Shown: positions 29,137 to 38,737 of the stretch, in pieces | Position numbering within the stretch: the stretch's first letter is position 1 | Layout of the letters: each line of letters begins with the position of its first letter | Source of the DNA: Alphaproteobacteria bacterium | Lineage (GTDB): Bacteria > Pseudomonadota > Alphaproteobacteria > JAJFIK01 | Assembly (NCBI GenBank): GCA_021774965.1 | Contig: JAJFIL010000304.1 | Span: 1-59,452 of the forward strand | Direction: 5' to 3' | Length of the DNA: 59,452 nt | Translations under genes and position numbers: made by a program | Notes under the pieces: model-generated | What the model saw: only the letters and a program-made list of their open reading frames with translations | What the model was told of the DNA's origin: nothing | The model's database searches: none

Positions 29137-29796
29137 ATGAACGAAGAGCGTGCTCGTCTTTACCTCATCACGCCGCCGCGTCTATCTGATGTGGCGGCGT
29201 TTGCCCATGTGCTGACCGAAGTTTTCAGCGCGGGCGACGTTGCCTGCCTTCAGCTGCGCCTCAAGGATGCGAGCGACGAGGAAATCCTCGCTGCAGCAAA
29301 AACAATCCAGCCCATTTGCGTGGCTCACGATGTGGCCCTGCTGATCAATGACCGCCCGGACCTGGCCCTTCAGGCCGATGCGGATGGGGTCCACATCGGT
29401 CAGGAAGATGCTTCTTACAAAGAGGCAAGAGAGCTCTTGGGCACAGACCGCATCATTGGCGTCACCTGTCACGATTCGCGCCACCTTGCCCTTGAAGCCG
29501 CCGAAGCAGGAGCCGACTATGTGGCTTTTGGGGCCTTCTTTGCATCACAAACAAAGGAGCCCAAGACCTCTGCCCCTGTGGATATCTTGGCGTGGTGGGC
29601 AGAAATGACAGAGGTTCCGTGCGTTGCCATTGGTGGCCTGACTGTGGATAACTCTGTGCCCCTAATTGAGGCTGGTGCTGACTTTCTAGCTGTCTCAAAC
29701 GGCGTCTGGGGTTATAGTAAAGGCCCTGCGGCAGCGGTCAGCGATTTTAATGACCTCATCGACCGCACCGAGAAGAACGGCGCTTTGAAGGTTTAG
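29137..29796 (+). CDS. thiE: Thiamine phosphate synthase
   Basis: Couples HMP-PP and thiazole phosphate to give thiamine phosphate. The 219-residue TIM barrel has YLITPPRLSD, CLQLRLKDAS, LLINDRPDLALQADADGVHI with GQED, VTCHDSRHLALEAAEAGADY, VAFGAFFASQTKEPKT and VAIGGLTVDNS. It is a somewhat divergent ThiE, as found in many Alphaproteobacteria in this aldolase-adjacent position. No TPP riboswitch is present, since the gene is within an operon. Confidence 0.9.
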   Translation: MNEERARLYLITPPRLSDVAAFAHVLTEVFSAGDVACLQLRLKDASDEEILAAAKTIQPICVAHDVALLINDRPDLALQADADGVHIGQEDASYKEARELLGTDRIIGVTCHDSRHLALEAAEAGADYVAFGAFFASQTKEPKTSAPVDILAWWAEMTEVPCVAIGGLTVDNSVPLIEAGADFLAVSNGVWGYSKGPAAAVSDFNDLIDRTEKNGALKV

Positions 29797-29800
29797 GCAC

Positions 29801-30853
29801 ATGCATCCGGCCAAGTTTGTTGTTGCTTTAGTACTACTTCCCTTTTTGAGCCTTACGGCGCATGCGGACTTCGGCACCGCTTTGCAGGCCTATGATGATG
29901 GCGAATATCAATCCGCCTATCGGGAGTTCCGAGCACTGGCTGATGATGGTGATGCGGATGCGCAATCCATTCTGGCCCTGATGTATCTGGAAGGCCAAGC
30001 CGTCGATGCGGACATGGCCCAGGCCATCGGCTGGTATGCCCGTGCAGCAGAACAAGGCCAGATCGATGCGCAATATGCGCTGGCCATCATCTCCATTGAA
30101 GGCGCAGGCGGCGCAGCACGGAACCTCAACACGGCAGCTCAATGGATGCATGAATCCGCACGACGCGGCCACATGTATGCGCAGTTTGATTTGGGCAATA
30201 TGTACGCCAACGGCACGGGTGTGGTGGAAAGCGATGCGGATGCCGCGCAATGGTTCGAATTTGCCGCAGCTCAAGGCCATAAGGACGCTCAGTACAATCT
30301 TGGTATCCTGTATCTCACCGGGCGCGGGGTCGAGACAGACCGCGATGTGGCCATGCAATGGTTTCAACGGGCAGCCGAGCAGGGCCACAAGGACGCCCAG
30401 TATAACCTCGGCGTCTCCTATCTCACCGGCCGGTCCGTCGAGCGCGACCCTCTTCAGGCGGTTCGCTGGCTTCAGGCGGCTGCCGATCAAGGCCAATCCA
30501 GCGCCGTTGTCGCTTTGGGCCTTCTGAGACTTGAAGGCGACGAAGGCATCACTCAGGACCAGGTGGCAGCAGCGCGCCTGTTCCGGCAGGCTGCTGATTC
30601 AGGCAACCCTCAGGGTCAATATTTCCTGGCCGTCTTGTTTACCCGCGGGCTGGGGGTCGAGCAGGACCCCGTCGAAGCCTATGCCTGGCTGGAGATGGCC
30701 AGCGGACGGACCCGTCCCGGCTCTGAGCTGGCCGCCAGCATTGATGGCCTGCGCCAATCCCTGACCGCCGTCATGACGGCCAGCGAGATCGCCCAGGCCA
30801 CAGCCGTGGCGCGACAACGTATCCAGGCTGCCCAGGCTGCCGCCACCAACTAA
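29801..30853 (+). CDS. Secreted Sel1-repeat protein
   Basis: A 350-residue exported protein. A signal peptide (KFVVALVLLPFLSLTAHADF, cleavage near AHA-D) precedes about six Sel1-like/TPR-type repeats, e.g. AQYALAIISIEGAGG, AQFDLGNMYANGTGV, AQYNLGILYLTGRGV and AQYNLGVSYLTGRSV. Sel1 proteins are periplasmic or surface scaffolds; the partner here is unknown. It lies 4 nt after thiE. Confidence 0.88.
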   Translation: MHPAKFVVALVLLPFLSLTAHADFGTALQAYDDGEYQSAYREFRALADDGDADAQSILALMYLEGQAVDADMAQAIGWYARAAEQGQIDAQYALAIISIEGAGGAARNLNTAAQWMHESARRGHMYAQFDLGNMYANGTGVVESDADAAQWFEFAAAQGHKDAQYNLGILYLTGRGVETDRDVAMQWFQRAAEQGHKDAQYNLGVSYLTGRSVERDPLQAVRWLQAAADQGQSSAVVALGLLRLEGDEGITQDQVAAARLFRQAADSGNPQGQYFLAVLFTRGLGVEQDPVEAYAWLEMASGRTRPGSELAASIDGLRQSLTAVMTASEIAQATAVARQRIQAAQAAATN

Positions 30854-30866
30854 ACCGCTTCGTATT

Positions 30867-30896
30867 GCCGCTTTGTATTGACGCTGGCGGCTTTTT
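30867..30896 (+). terminator. Weak terminator after the Sel1-repeat gene
   Basis: GCCGC at 30867-30871 pairs with GCGGC at 30887-30891, followed by TTTTT. The loop is long (15 nt), so the hairpin is weak. Its place 13 nt after a stop codon supports a terminator for the tkt-to-Sel1 run. Confidence 0.45.
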
Positions 30897-31017
30897 CCAA
30901 TTGCTTCCTTTGCATTGGCAGATGATGGCTGATAGGTTCCGCCCGAAATTGGCGAGGGCCTCAGTAGACCCGCCCGCGCCTGGTTTTTTGACAACACCTA
31001 TCAGCATCTGAGGCGCC

Positions 31018-31581
31018 ATGAAGATCAACGGCAATGAAGTTCGCATCGGCAATGTGATTGAACACAAGGGCGGTCTCTGGGTCGCTGTTAAAGCCAATGC
31101 GGTAAAGCCCGGCAAGGGCGGCGCCTTTGCCCAGATCGAGCTTAAAAACCTCATCGACGGCACCAAGCTGAACGAGCGCTTCCGCGCCGCTGATAAGGTC
31201 GAGCGTGTACGCCTGGAGCAAAAAGACTATCAGTTCCTCTATGATACCGGGGATGCGCTGGTTTTCATGGACCTCGATACCTATGACCAGATCGAGCTTC
31301 AGTCGGACTTTGTCGGGGAACGCGCGGCCTTCCTCCAGGAAGGCATGAAGGTTGTTGTGGAATCCTATGAGGAAAAGCCCATCGGCATTTCCCTACCCGA
31401 TCAAGTCACCCTGGAAGTTGCCGAAACCGAACCTGCCGTTAAAGGCCAGACCGCTGCAGCTTCTTATAAGCCTGCGGTCATGGAAAATGGTGTGCGTGTG
31501 ATGGTGCCGCCGTTTGTGGAGGTCGGCCAGAAGATCGTGGTTGAGACCAATGAGATCACCTATATCAAGCGCGCGGACTAA
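31018..31581 (+). CDS. efp: Translation elongation factor P
   Basis: A 187-residue EF-P, which rescues ribosomes stalled at polyproline. The KOW-like N-terminal domain ([18 protein letters not shown]) contains [20 protein letters not shown], placing the modifiable residue at Lys33. OB domains follow ([20 protein letters not shown] and [20 protein letters not shown]). No modifying enzyme (EpmA/EarP-type) lies nearby. suhB starts 3 nt downstream. Confidence 0.97.
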   Translation: MKINGNEVRIGNVIEHKGGLWVAVKANAVKPGKGGAFAQIELKNLIDGTKLNERFRAADKVERVRLEQKDYQFLYDTGDALVFMDLDTYDQIELQSDFVGERAAFLQEGMKVVVESYEEKPIGISLPDQVTLEVAETEPAVKGQTAAASYKPAVMENGVRVMVPPFVEVGQKIVVETNEITYIKRAD

Positions 31582-31584
31582 ATC

Positions 31585-32406
31585 ATGGCTCTCCAATCTG
31601 CAAACATAACGGTCATGGTCGCCGCCGCGCGCAAGGCCTCCCGCAAGCTCAAGCGTGATTTCGGTGAGCTTGAAAACCTGCAGGTCTCAAAAAAAGGCCC
31701 AGCGGATTTCGTCACCACGGCGGACCTGACCGCCGAGCGCAAGATCTTTGAAGAGCTGTCCCATGCCCGTCCCGGCTACGGATTTTTGATGGAAGAAAAA
31801 GGCGTGGTCGAAGGCACCGACCCAAGCCACCGCTGGATTGTCGACCCTCTCGATGGCACGACAAACTTCATGCATGCCATTCCGCATTTTGCGATCTCTA
31901 TCGCCCTTGAGCGCGAAGGCACACTGGTTGCCGCCCTGGTCTACAATCCCATCACTGATGAAATGTTTACCGCTGAGCGAGGGCAAGGTGCCTGGCTCAA
32001 TGATCGCCGACTTCGGGTGTCAGCCCGCAAGGACCTTGGTCAAAGTGTCATTGCCACCGGTCTGCCGTTCATGGGTCAGCCCAATCATGAGGTCGAATTG
32101 GCCGAGCTTCGAGCCGTTATGACCAAAACCGCCGGCGTTCGCCGCTTTGGCGCCGCATCGCTGGATCTCGCCTATTTGGCCGCCGGACGCTTTGACGGGT
32201 ACTGGGAACATGCACTGAAGCCGTGGGATATTGCCGCCGGCATCCTGATTGTGCGTGAAGCAGGTGGATTTGTTTCCGATCTTGCCGGTCGGGACCTCAT
32301 GTTGAAAACTGGCGATATCCTGACTGCCAATGAGCCGCTCCACCGCCCTCTACAAGAGCTTCTGCGAGGGGCCCGAAAAGGCTCACAGGGTGTGGATAAC
32401 TTGTAA
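31585..32406 (+). CDS. suhB: Inositol monophosphatase family protein
   Basis: A Mg-dependent FIG-fold phosphatase of 273 residues. The metal motif WIVDPLDGTTNFMHAIPHFA and the C-terminal WDIAAGILIVREAGG are diagnostic; the first motif FVTTADLTAERKIFEEL is also seen. Besides inositol phosphatase activity, SuhB homologues take part in rRNA transcription complexes. It is cotranscribed with efp, an order frequent in Alphaproteobacteria. Confidence 0.93.
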   Translation: MALQSANITVMVAAARKASRKLKRDFGELENLQVSKKGPADFVTTADLTAERKIFEELSHARPGYGFLMEEKGVVEGTDPSHRWIVDPLDGTTNFMHAIPHFAISIALEREGTLVAALVYNPITDEMFTAERGQGAWLNDRRLRVSARKDLGQSVIATGLPFMGQPNHEVELAELRAVMTKTAGVRRFGAASLDLAYLAAGRFDGYWEHALKPWDIAAGILIVREAGGFVSDLAGRDLMLKTGDILTANEPLHRPLQELLRGARKGSQGVDNL

Positions 32407-32573
32407 GGTTAAAATAACTCGCGCGGATATCACTTTTGTGACCAAAAAGCGTTTCCAACTGCGGTTAATTAAGGTAAACATTCGACTCAGGTGGGGGGTG
32501 AGTTTTAGGAACTTATCGTGCCTATTTAGGGATTATAGGCGCGGTGGGGACCGCAACTTGCCAGGACGAATGA

Positions 32574-33416
32574 ATGCGTTCGTACACAGCGCTTTTACCC
32601 TCTGGGTTTGAAACCATAATTTCCAGGTTTTCAGCCTTCTCTAAAGGGTCCTACATTCCCCGCATCGCAGTCCTTGCGATTGTGGTGCTGGTTGCTGCTA
32701 TCGTCGGACCCCAAGGTCTGGCCGTAGGGCCCAGCCAAACTCGCTCCATGACCCCAGCTCTTCCTACTGGTGCCGCCATGGATGCAGAGACCGTGCTCAG
32801 CAGCATTACGCTTTCGGTGGACCTCATCGAGGTCTCCTCGGTGCTGGAACGACACCATGCTTCCTATCCGCAGCGCCAGGTGGGGCCCCTCAGCTTCCCT
32901 CAAGGGGCCATTGATATCCCCTGGATTCAGGTTTCAGCGCCCGCAAATGAAGATAGCTCCTTGGTTCTGGCCAACACGCGCGCTCAGGGCCCAGCCGGCA
33001 GCACAGTGACAGGGCCTCGCCGCAGCAATATCCCTCAACTTATTCCTGCTGTTGAAAGCAGCACGATTACCAGCGCTTCGCTGACCAGTGCCGGATCGGG
33101 CCTCAACAGACTGCGCTCCATGGTGATCTTTGACAGCCAGGGGGCTGAGCTTTCTTCTGACGCCCTTACTGCCCTCAACAATGTGGCGGCGGGCCTGCGG
33201 AACACCTCCGGACGCATTCAGCTTCTGGCCTATGGCGGCAGTACGGCTGAGCGCTCTCACACCGCACGGCGCCTGGCTTTGCGGCGGGCTCTCGCGGTTC
33301 GGAACTACCTCATGCAACATGGTGTGGAACAGGAACAGATCTCTGTTCGGGCACTGGGCGGCGCAACCGATGGCGGACCTCCTAATCGCGTCGATGTTGT
33401 GATGCCCAACGGTTAA
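32574..33416 (+). CDS. Membrane-anchored OmpA-domain protein
   Basis: A 280-residue protein. A short cytoplasmic start precedes one hydrophobic helix (IAVLAIVVLVAAIVGPQGLA), then a long low-complexity Ser/Pro/Thr region, and a C-terminal OmpA/MotB-like domain: VIFDSQGAELSSDALTALNN, LAYGGSTAERSHTARRLALR, RALAVRNYLMQHGVEQEQIS and NRVDVVM. This domain usually binds peptidoglycan. The ATG at 32574 follows AGGA. It precedes the MotA/MotB-like pair by 106 nt on the same strand and may act with it. Confidence 0.75.
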   Translation: MRSYTALLPSGFETIISRFSAFSKGSYIPRIAVLAIVVLVAAIVGPQGLAVGPSQTRSMTPALPTGAAMDAETVLSSITLSVDLIEVSSVLERHHASYPQRQVGPLSFPQGAIDIPWIQVSAPANEDSSLVLANTRAQGPAGSTVTGPRRSNIPQLIPAVESSTITSASLTSAGSGLNRLRSMVIFDSQGAELSSDALTALNNVAAGLRNTSGRIQLLAYGGSTAERSHTARRLALRRALAVRNYLMQHGVEQEQISVRALGGATDGGPPNRVDVVMPNG

Positions 33417-33522
33417 GGTTACGCCGCAAAAGCAGACCTACCCTCGCTTATTCCACCTTCTCAGCGCCACAATTTGAAACTAGCCTTGGCCCCGCATATG
33501 CCTCATAGCGGCGGGACGAACC

Positions 33523-34434
33523 ATGTTTGGGCGCAAGAAACAAAAAGAAATCGAACTTGATGATGCTTACGGCTTTGGCGAGCCGCGCATCTATTTCATT
33601 CGCATGTCCTTGTGCGTTTTCTTTGTGGTGCTGATCGCTGCCATCTTGTTCGACCCGCTTTGGACCGCCTATCAAGCCAATGCCGTGATCAACTCTGTGA
33701 TCCTGGGCGCTTTGATGATCGGCATCGCCTATACCTTCCTGCGGGTGACCACCCTTTGGCCAGAGATCAAATGGGTGAAAGAGTTTCGCCGCGCTGAACC
33801 TGGGCTAACCGTTCCCACGCGCACCTCCCTGCTGGCCCCTATGGCTGCCATGTTGCGCGATCGGGCGGGCCCCGTGACCCTGAACACTCTCGCGCTTCGC
33901 TCCATATTGGATTCCATCGGCGCACGCCTGGATGAAAGCCGTGATATTTCACGCTACATGATTGGCCTTTTGATCTTCCTTGGCCTGTTGGGCACGTTCT
34001 GGGGCCTGCTGGATACGGTCTCGGCGGTGGGCAATGCCATTCGGTCTCTTTCAGCAGAAGCAGGCCCCGCCGAGAACATGGTGGACAATCTTCAGGCCGC
34101 CCTTGAGGGGCCTCTCTCGGGCATGGGCACGGCATTTTCATCCTCCCTCTTCGGGCTGGCAGGCTCACTGGTAATAGGGTTTCTGGATCTTCAGGCAGCT
34201 CAGGCTCAAAACCGTTTCTACAATGATCTGGAAGAATGGCTCTCTACCGTCACCCAAATTGACAGTGGCACGAGCGATGGCGGCGGTATGATGCATGATC
34301 CTCGCATTGATGCTCTGGCCAATCAGATGGCCCATCAGCAGCAAGCGAGCGCTGAATTGGCCGAAGCCCAACGCCAGCTGGCCTATCAAATTGATCGCCT
34401 GATTCAGACGGTCGAAAACAGCGCGGGCGGCTAA
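33523..34434 (+). CDS. MotA/TolQ/ExbB-like proton channel family protein
   Basis: A 303-residue membrane protein. After a charged N-terminus there are two membrane helices (RMSLCVFFVVLIAAILF and VINSVILGALMIGIAY), a cytoplasmic stretch, then the typical TolQ/MotA pair (YMIGLLIFLGLLGTFWGLLD and SGMGTAFSSSLFGLAGSLVI), followed by a charged, probably coiled-coil cytoplasmic tail. Such proteins assemble with a MotB/TolR-type partner into ion-driven motors. The next gene is that partner, its ATG overlapping this stop (TAATG). No flagellar genes are present, so a flagellar stator is unlikely. Confidence 0.82.
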   Translation: MFGRKKQKEIELDDAYGFGEPRIYFIRMSLCVFFVVLIAAILFDPLWTAYQANAVINSVILGALMIGIAYTFLRVTTLWPEIKWVKEFRRAEPGLTVPTRTSLLAPMAAMLRDRAGPVTLNTLALRSILDSIGARLDESRDISRYMIGLLIFLGLLGTFWGLLDTVSAVGNAIRSLSAEAGPAENMVDNLQAALEGPLSGMGTAFSSSLFGLAGSLVIGFLDLQAAQAQNRFYNDLEEWLSTVTQIDSGTSDGGGMMHDPRIDALANQMAHQQQASAELAEAQRQLAYQIDRLIQTVENSAGG

Positions 34435-35486
34435 TGGCCTATCGACGCTACGCCCGGGGACATCAGGAAAGCGCCGACTATTGGCCGGGCTTTGTGGATG
34501 CCCTTGCGACGTTGCTGTTGGTTATCGTTTTTCTTCTTTCCGTTTTTATGGTCGCACAGTTCTATCTCCGATCTGAGCTTTCGGGCCGGGACGAAGCCAT
34601 GATCCGTCTGGAAAGCCAAATCGCGGAACTTTCCACCTTGCTCTCACTGGAACGTCAGACGGCGGAGGATCTACGCGGGGAGATGTCGGCGCTCACGGCA
34701 ACCCTCGCCACGGAAACCTCCCGCGCTGAAGATGCCACAGGCGAAAGCACCCGTCTGAGCGCCATGTTGGCAGGCCTTGAAGGAGGCGCTGACGCCGCAA
34801 GCGCCCGCACAGTAGCCCTTGAGGATGAATTGGCGGCAGAGCGCGAGATCAGCGCCGAGGGCGCCGCCCTTCTTGCCTTGGCCAACCAACAGATTGCGGC
34901 CTTGCGCCTTCAAATGGCGAGCCTGCAAGAAGCGCTGAATGCTTCTGAAGCGCGTGATGCGGAGAACCACGCGGTAATTGCAAACCTGGGCCGCAGGCTC
35001 AATGCAGCTCTGGCGCAACGGGTGCAGGAACTGGCGCGCTATCGATCTGAGTTCTTCGGCCGCTTGCGCGAAGTGCTCCAGTCCCGCGACGATATCGAAA
35101 TTGTCGGCGACAGGTTTGTCTTCCAGTCGGAGGTTTTCTTTGCCAGCGGCTCAGCAGAACTAAGCATTGAAGGCCAGGCTGAACTGGCCCGACTTGCTGA
35201 TGCGCTAAATGAGATATCCGGTGCCATTCCAGACGAGATCAATTGGGTCTTGCGCGTTGATGGGCATACGGATGTTCGTCCCATCAATACCGAAGAGTTC
35301 CCCACCAACTGGCACTTGTCTGCGGCCCGCGCCATTGCCGTGGTGCGCTATCTCATATCCCAAGGCATCCCGCCCGAACGCCTTGTGGCAGCTGGCTTTG
35401 GCGAGTTCCGCCCGCTTGACCCTTCAGAGACAAATGCAGCCTATCGCCGCAATCGCCGCATCGAGTTGAAACTCACCGAGCGTTAA
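34434..35486 (+). CDS. MotB/OmpA-like partner with coiled-coil stalk
   Basis: A 350-residue protein. A single membrane helix carries the motor-type aspartate: YWPGFVDALATLLLVIVFLL (Asp about 22). A periplasmic coiled coil of roughly 130 residues follows (for example ESQIAELSTLLSLERQTAED). The C-terminal OmpA peptidoglycan-binding domain includes VFFASGSAELSIEGQAELA, VDGHTDVRPI, NWHLSAARAIAVVRYL and RRNRRIELKL. It pairs with the upstream TolQ/MotA-like protein. Its stop codon interlocks with that of the convergent lactonase gene (4-nt overlap). Confidence 0.85.
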   Translation: MAYRRYARGHQESADYWPGFVDALATLLLVIVFLLSVFMVAQFYLRSELSGRDEAMIRLESQIAELSTLLSLERQTAEDLRGEMSALTATLATETSRAEDATGESTRLSAMLAGLEGGADAASARTVALEDELAAEREISAEGAALLALANQQIAALRLQMASLQEALNASEARDAENHAVIANLGRRLNAALAQRVQELARYRSEFFGRLREVLQSRDDIEIVGDRFVFQSEVFFASGSAELSIEGQAELARLADALNEISGAIPDEINWVLRVDGHTDVRPINTEEFPTNWHLSAARAIAVVRYLISQGIPPERLVAAGFGEFRPLDPSETNAAYRRNRRIELKLTER

Positions 35487-36598
35487 TTTCCCAAGACCCG
35501 CTCATCGGTGACATCACAGACCGCGACGTGACCATCGAAGATCACGCCGATCACCATGGTGCCATCATGATAGGCCGCTGTGCTGGAGCCTGAGACAAGC
35601 GCGCCGGTATCCATGAACACTTCGGAGATCGACTGGGTGGCTGGATCAATCATGAGCACCTGAGAAGGGCTCGGGCTGGCGGCATCGATGGCATGGGCCT
35701 GCACATCAAACAATTTTGGATGCGCGCCAATCCACAAGCGACCCTCTGCGTCGATGTCAATATTATCAAGCCCGGTGCCAAAATCCAAAAGGCCTTCTGC
35801 GCCCACACGCTGGGTCAGGGCACCGCTGACAATATCGCGATCATAGATGCGCAAAGTTCCATCGGTGGTTTCTGCCACATAGAGCACGGTGCCGTCCGGG
35901 CTGACATTCACGCCATTGGCATAGGTGAGCCCATCGGCAACAACGCGTGCTTCTTCGCCATCATAGTAGACCAGCGTGGTTTTGTTCTGCCGCAGGAACA
36001 ATTCCATCTGATAGCCAAGGCCATCACGGTCTCGCGTGGAGAAATCATTGCCCACATAGAATGAAACCAGCCCCGTTGCCACAAGATCATTGGGCGAGAC
36101 AATCAACGGATCAGAGATGCTGCCCACAAACGCCAGCGATGGCACGCCATCTTCGCCGTAATTGACATCAAACAACTCGATAAACTGATGACCGTCAGCA
36201 GGGTGATTAATCACGAACAGGCGCTTGCCCTCAGGTCCATCATAAAGAGAAATGCCGTGAGGGCGGAAGTCGCCCGAACGTTCTGGCGTGATATCAATAT
36301 GGCCTGCTTCAGGGTCATCCAAGCGGAAGACCTCAATAGCACCGCGGGGCGCCGTATCCGGGTTTGTGAAAAAGGCGCGGCGGTCATCGGAGGAGACAAA
36401 GACCCATCCGGTTTCCCGGTCGATCAACACATCTTCGGTGCCCCCGGCAAAACCGCCATAGGTCTCGCAAGAGCCTTCATAATGCGCTTCGATAGTTCTA
36501 AAAGATCCCATGTCGATCATCAGGCGCACAGCGAACAGCGCCACGCCAAAGGCCCCAATGAGAAGTATCCCGATCACCAACATAATACTGCGCAGCAT
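35483..36598 (-). CDS. Paraoxonase/arylesterase-like lactonase, membrane-anchored
   Basis: A 371-residue protein starting MLRSIMLVIGILLIGAFGVA (signal anchor); GGGGGA precedes the ATG at 36598, so a frame opening 21 nt earlier is not used. The rest is a six-bladed propeller resembling mammalian paraoxonases: GGTEDVLIDRETGWVFVSSD, FRPHGISLYDGPEGKRLFVI with NHPADG, SPNDLVATGLVSFYVGND, and YANGVNVSPDGTVLYVAETT. Calcium-binding Asn/Asp positions appear kept. Family members hydrolyse lactones and aryl esters. It lies 41 nt after an ABC exporter gene. Confidence 0.8.
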   Translation of the reverse strand: MLRSIMLVIGILLIGAFGVALFAVRLMIDMGSFRTIEAHYEGSCETYGGFAGGTEDVLIDRETGWVFVSSDDRRAFFTNPDTAPRGAIEVFRLDDPEAGHIDITPERSGDFRPHGISLYDGPEGKRLFVINHPADGHQFIELFDVNYGEDGVPSLAFVGSISDPLIVSPNDLVATGLVSFYVGNDFSTRDRDGLGYQMELFLRQNKTTLVYYDGEEARVVADGLTYANGVNVSPDGTVLYVAETTDGTLRIYDRDIVSGALTQRVGAEGLLDFGTGLDNIDIDAEGRLWIGAHPKLFDVQAHAIDAASPSPSQVLMIDPATQSISEVFMDTGALVSGSSTAAYHDGTMVIGVIFDGHVAVCDVTDERVLGN

Positions 36599-36639
36599 GA
36601 TAAATCCCCCGAAGATCAAATATATGCGGCAAGCTTAGC

Positions 36640-38490
36640 CTATTCTGCGGCATTGTCGCCTGTTGTAATATCCAGACTGTGATCTTCTGCGCCGAACTGC
36701 AAATGAGCAAGGCGCGCATAAAGCCCGCCTTCGCGCACCAGGACTTCGTGACGACCACTGGCCACCAGGCGCCCCTGATCCATGACGATAATGCGGTCTG
36801 CGGCCTTCACCGTCGCAAGGCGATGGGCGATCACCAGTGTTGTGCGCCCTTCCATCACGTGATCCAAAGCCTTTTGCACCAGGCGTTCGTTTTCTGCGTC
36901 CAACGCGCTTGTGGCCTCGTCCAGCAAGAGAACTGGCGCATCGCGCAGGATGGCGCGGGCAATGGCGATGCGTTGACGCTGGCCACCCGACAAAGTCACG
37001 CCGCGTTCGCCCACGGCGGTCTCATAGCCCTCGGGAAGATGAGAAATAAATTCATGCGCCGCAGCAGCCTTGGCAGCTTCAATGACTTCGGCCTCGGTTG
37101 CGTCCGTGCGGCCATAAAGAATGTTGTCCCGGATGGTGCCGGCAAAGATCACGGGGTCTTGCGCCACCATGGCAATACGTTTGCGCAAGTCTTCGGGGTC
37201 CACCTGATCGACGGCCACGCCATCAAAACTGATCGACCCTGTCTGCGGCTCATAAAAGCGCAAGAGCAATTGGAAGACCGTTGTCTTGCCCGCCCCCGAA
37301 GGCCCCACCAGGGCGACCGTCTCACCGGGACGCACGGCGATGCCAAATCCATCCAGCGCGCGATCATCGGGCCGCGTGGGATATCGGAACGTCACATTGT
37401 CAAAGGCGATCTCACCGATGGCAGGCTCCGGCATGGCGGTGGGATTTTCCGGCGCCGCAATCTCAGGGGCGACGGCCAGCAATTCCATCAGGCGCTCTGT
37501 CGCGCCTGCTGCGCGCATCACTTCGCCCCATACCTCAGAGAGCGCCGCAAAGGCAGCCGAGGCAAGAATGGCGTAGAGCACAAACTGGCTCAGCTCGCCG
37601 CCGGTCATGGTGCCGTTGAGCACAGATTGAGAGCCCGCCCACAAAACACCGACCACCGCGCCGAAGATGGCAAAGAATGCCACTGCCGTCAGGAACGAAC
37701 GCACCATGATGCGGGCCACGGAAGTTCTGAACGCCCGCTCCACTACTTTATTGAAGCGTGACCGGTCGATGGCTTCATGGGTAAAGGCCTGCACGGTCTG
37801 AATGGCATTCAGGCTCTCGCCCGCATGGGCACTGGTGTCCGCAATGCGGTCCTGACTGTTGCGCGACAGGGTGCGCACTCTCCGCCCCAGAAAAAGCAGC
37901 GGTATAAGAATGATCGGCAAGGCCGCGACCACCATCAAGGACAATCGAGGACTGGTCCAGACCAAAAGCCCGACTGAGCCCACCAGGGTCACCGAATTGC
38001 GCAAGGCAATGGAAACCGATGAGCCGATCACCGTCTGCACCAGCGTTGTATCCGTGGTCAGGCGCGAAAGCACCTCCCCCGTGCGCGTGACCTCAAAGAA
38101 CGAAGGGCTGAGCCCCGTCACGTGCGCATAAACATCCCGGCGCAAATCCGCAACCACCCGCTCCCCCAACCAGCTGACAAAGAAAAAGCGCGAGGCCGAG
38201 GCAGTGGCCAGCACCCCCACAACAAGCAGCATCGCCAGGAAATAACTGTCGATGAGGGCCGCATTGTCCGAGGAAAACCCATTGTCGATCATGCTGCGCA
38301 CAGCGACAGGCACCACCAGGGTGGCCGCGGACGCGATCAGCAAAAAGACGGCCGCCCCAAGCAGATACCAGGGGTGGCGCAGCAAATAGGGAAAGAGCTT
38401 GCCAAAAGCGCCCAAATCCCGCGACGGCGCCCGCCGGGCGGCCTCGCGCTCTATCGCTTCTGCATGGGCTGTCTGGGGACGTCGTGCCAA
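36640..38490 (-). CDS. MsbA-type ABC exporter (fused TMD-NBD)
   Basis: A 616-residue half-transporter. Six membrane helices occupy roughly residues 35-320. The nucleotide-binding domain has Walker [18 protein letters not shown], signature [17 protein letters not shown], Walker [13 protein letters not shown] and the H-loop VIAHRLATV. It belongs to the lipid/multidrug exporter group of MsbA/LmrA type; the substrate cannot be told. A paraoxonase-like gene follows in the same operon. Confidence 0.9.
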   Translation of the reverse strand: MARRPQTAHAEAIEREAARRAPSRDLGAFGKLFPYLLRHPWYLLGAAVFLLIASAATLVVPVAVRSMIDNGFSSDNAALIDSYFLAMLLVVGVLATASASRFFFVSWLGERVVADLRRDVYAHVTGLSPSFFEVTRTGEVLSRLTTDTTLVQTVIGSSVSIALRNSVTLVGSVGLLVWTSPRLSLMVVAALPIILIPLLFLGRRVRTLSRNSQDRIADTSAHAGESLNAIQTVQAFTHEAIDRSRFNKVVERAFRTSVARIMVRSFLTAVAFFAIFGAVVGVLWAGSQSVLNGTMTGGELSQFVLYAILASAAFAALSEVWGEVMRAAGATERLMELLAVAPEIAAPENPTAMPEPAIGEIAFDNVTFRYPTRPDDRALDGFGIAVRPGETVALVGPSGAGKTTVFQLLLRFYEPQTGSISFDGVAVDQVDPEDLRKRIAMVAQDPVIFAGTIRDNILYGRTDATEAEVIEAAKAAAAHEFISHLPEGYETAVGERGVTLSGGQRQRIAIARAILRDAPVLLLDEATSALDAENERLVQKALDHVMEGRTTLVIAHRLATVKAADRIIVMDQGRLVASGRHEVLVREGGLYARLAHLQFGAEDHSLDITTGDNAAE

Positions 38491-38702
38491 GGGTGCCTCG
38501 AATCCGGTGGGAGTATCGCCTGCCTCTTAAGCCATATAATGGCCCCGAGCCCAAGGTCAAAGGGGCAAATTGAGGCCACAGTTGGCGGGAAATTAGGGCG
38601 ATTTAGATGGGGTGGCGGCACGCCCCTGAGCACGCTAAAATGGTACTATGAAAATAATCAACCAGGTGCTGCTTTCAAATCCTCCAACTTGAAAAACATA
38701 AC

Positions 38703-38732
38703 TTGAACATTATATAGTTTTGAGGTTATAAT
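38703..38732 (+). promoter_or_regulatory. Promoter/operator of the higBA module
   Basis: TTGAAC (38703-38708) and TATAAT (38727-38732) are spaced by 18 nt, a good sigma-70 promoter in an AT-rich stretch. The -10 box ends only 5 nt before the toxin ATG, so the transcript would be almost leaderless. An imperfect inverted repeat (ATAACTTGAAC near 38698 and GTTTTGAGGTTAT to 38729) overlaps both boxes and is a likely HigA operator. No promoter was tested. Confidence 0.6.
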
Positions 38733-38737
38733 TTGCC

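Noticed and set aside
28969-29140. TPP riboswitch before thiE
   Set aside because: thiE begins 6 nt after the aldolase gene, and the preceding sequence is aldolase coding sequence without the THI-box pattern.
33523-35486. Zorya anti-phage system
   Set aside because: The MotA/MotB-like pair resembles ZorAB, but no ZorC, ZorD or ZorE-like gene is adjacent, so the pair alone is not called Zorya.
36679-37761. A 360-codon open frame antisense to the ABC exporter
   Set aside because: Same reasons: the exporter frame carries all ABC motifs and the antisense translation is an Arg/His-rich shadow.
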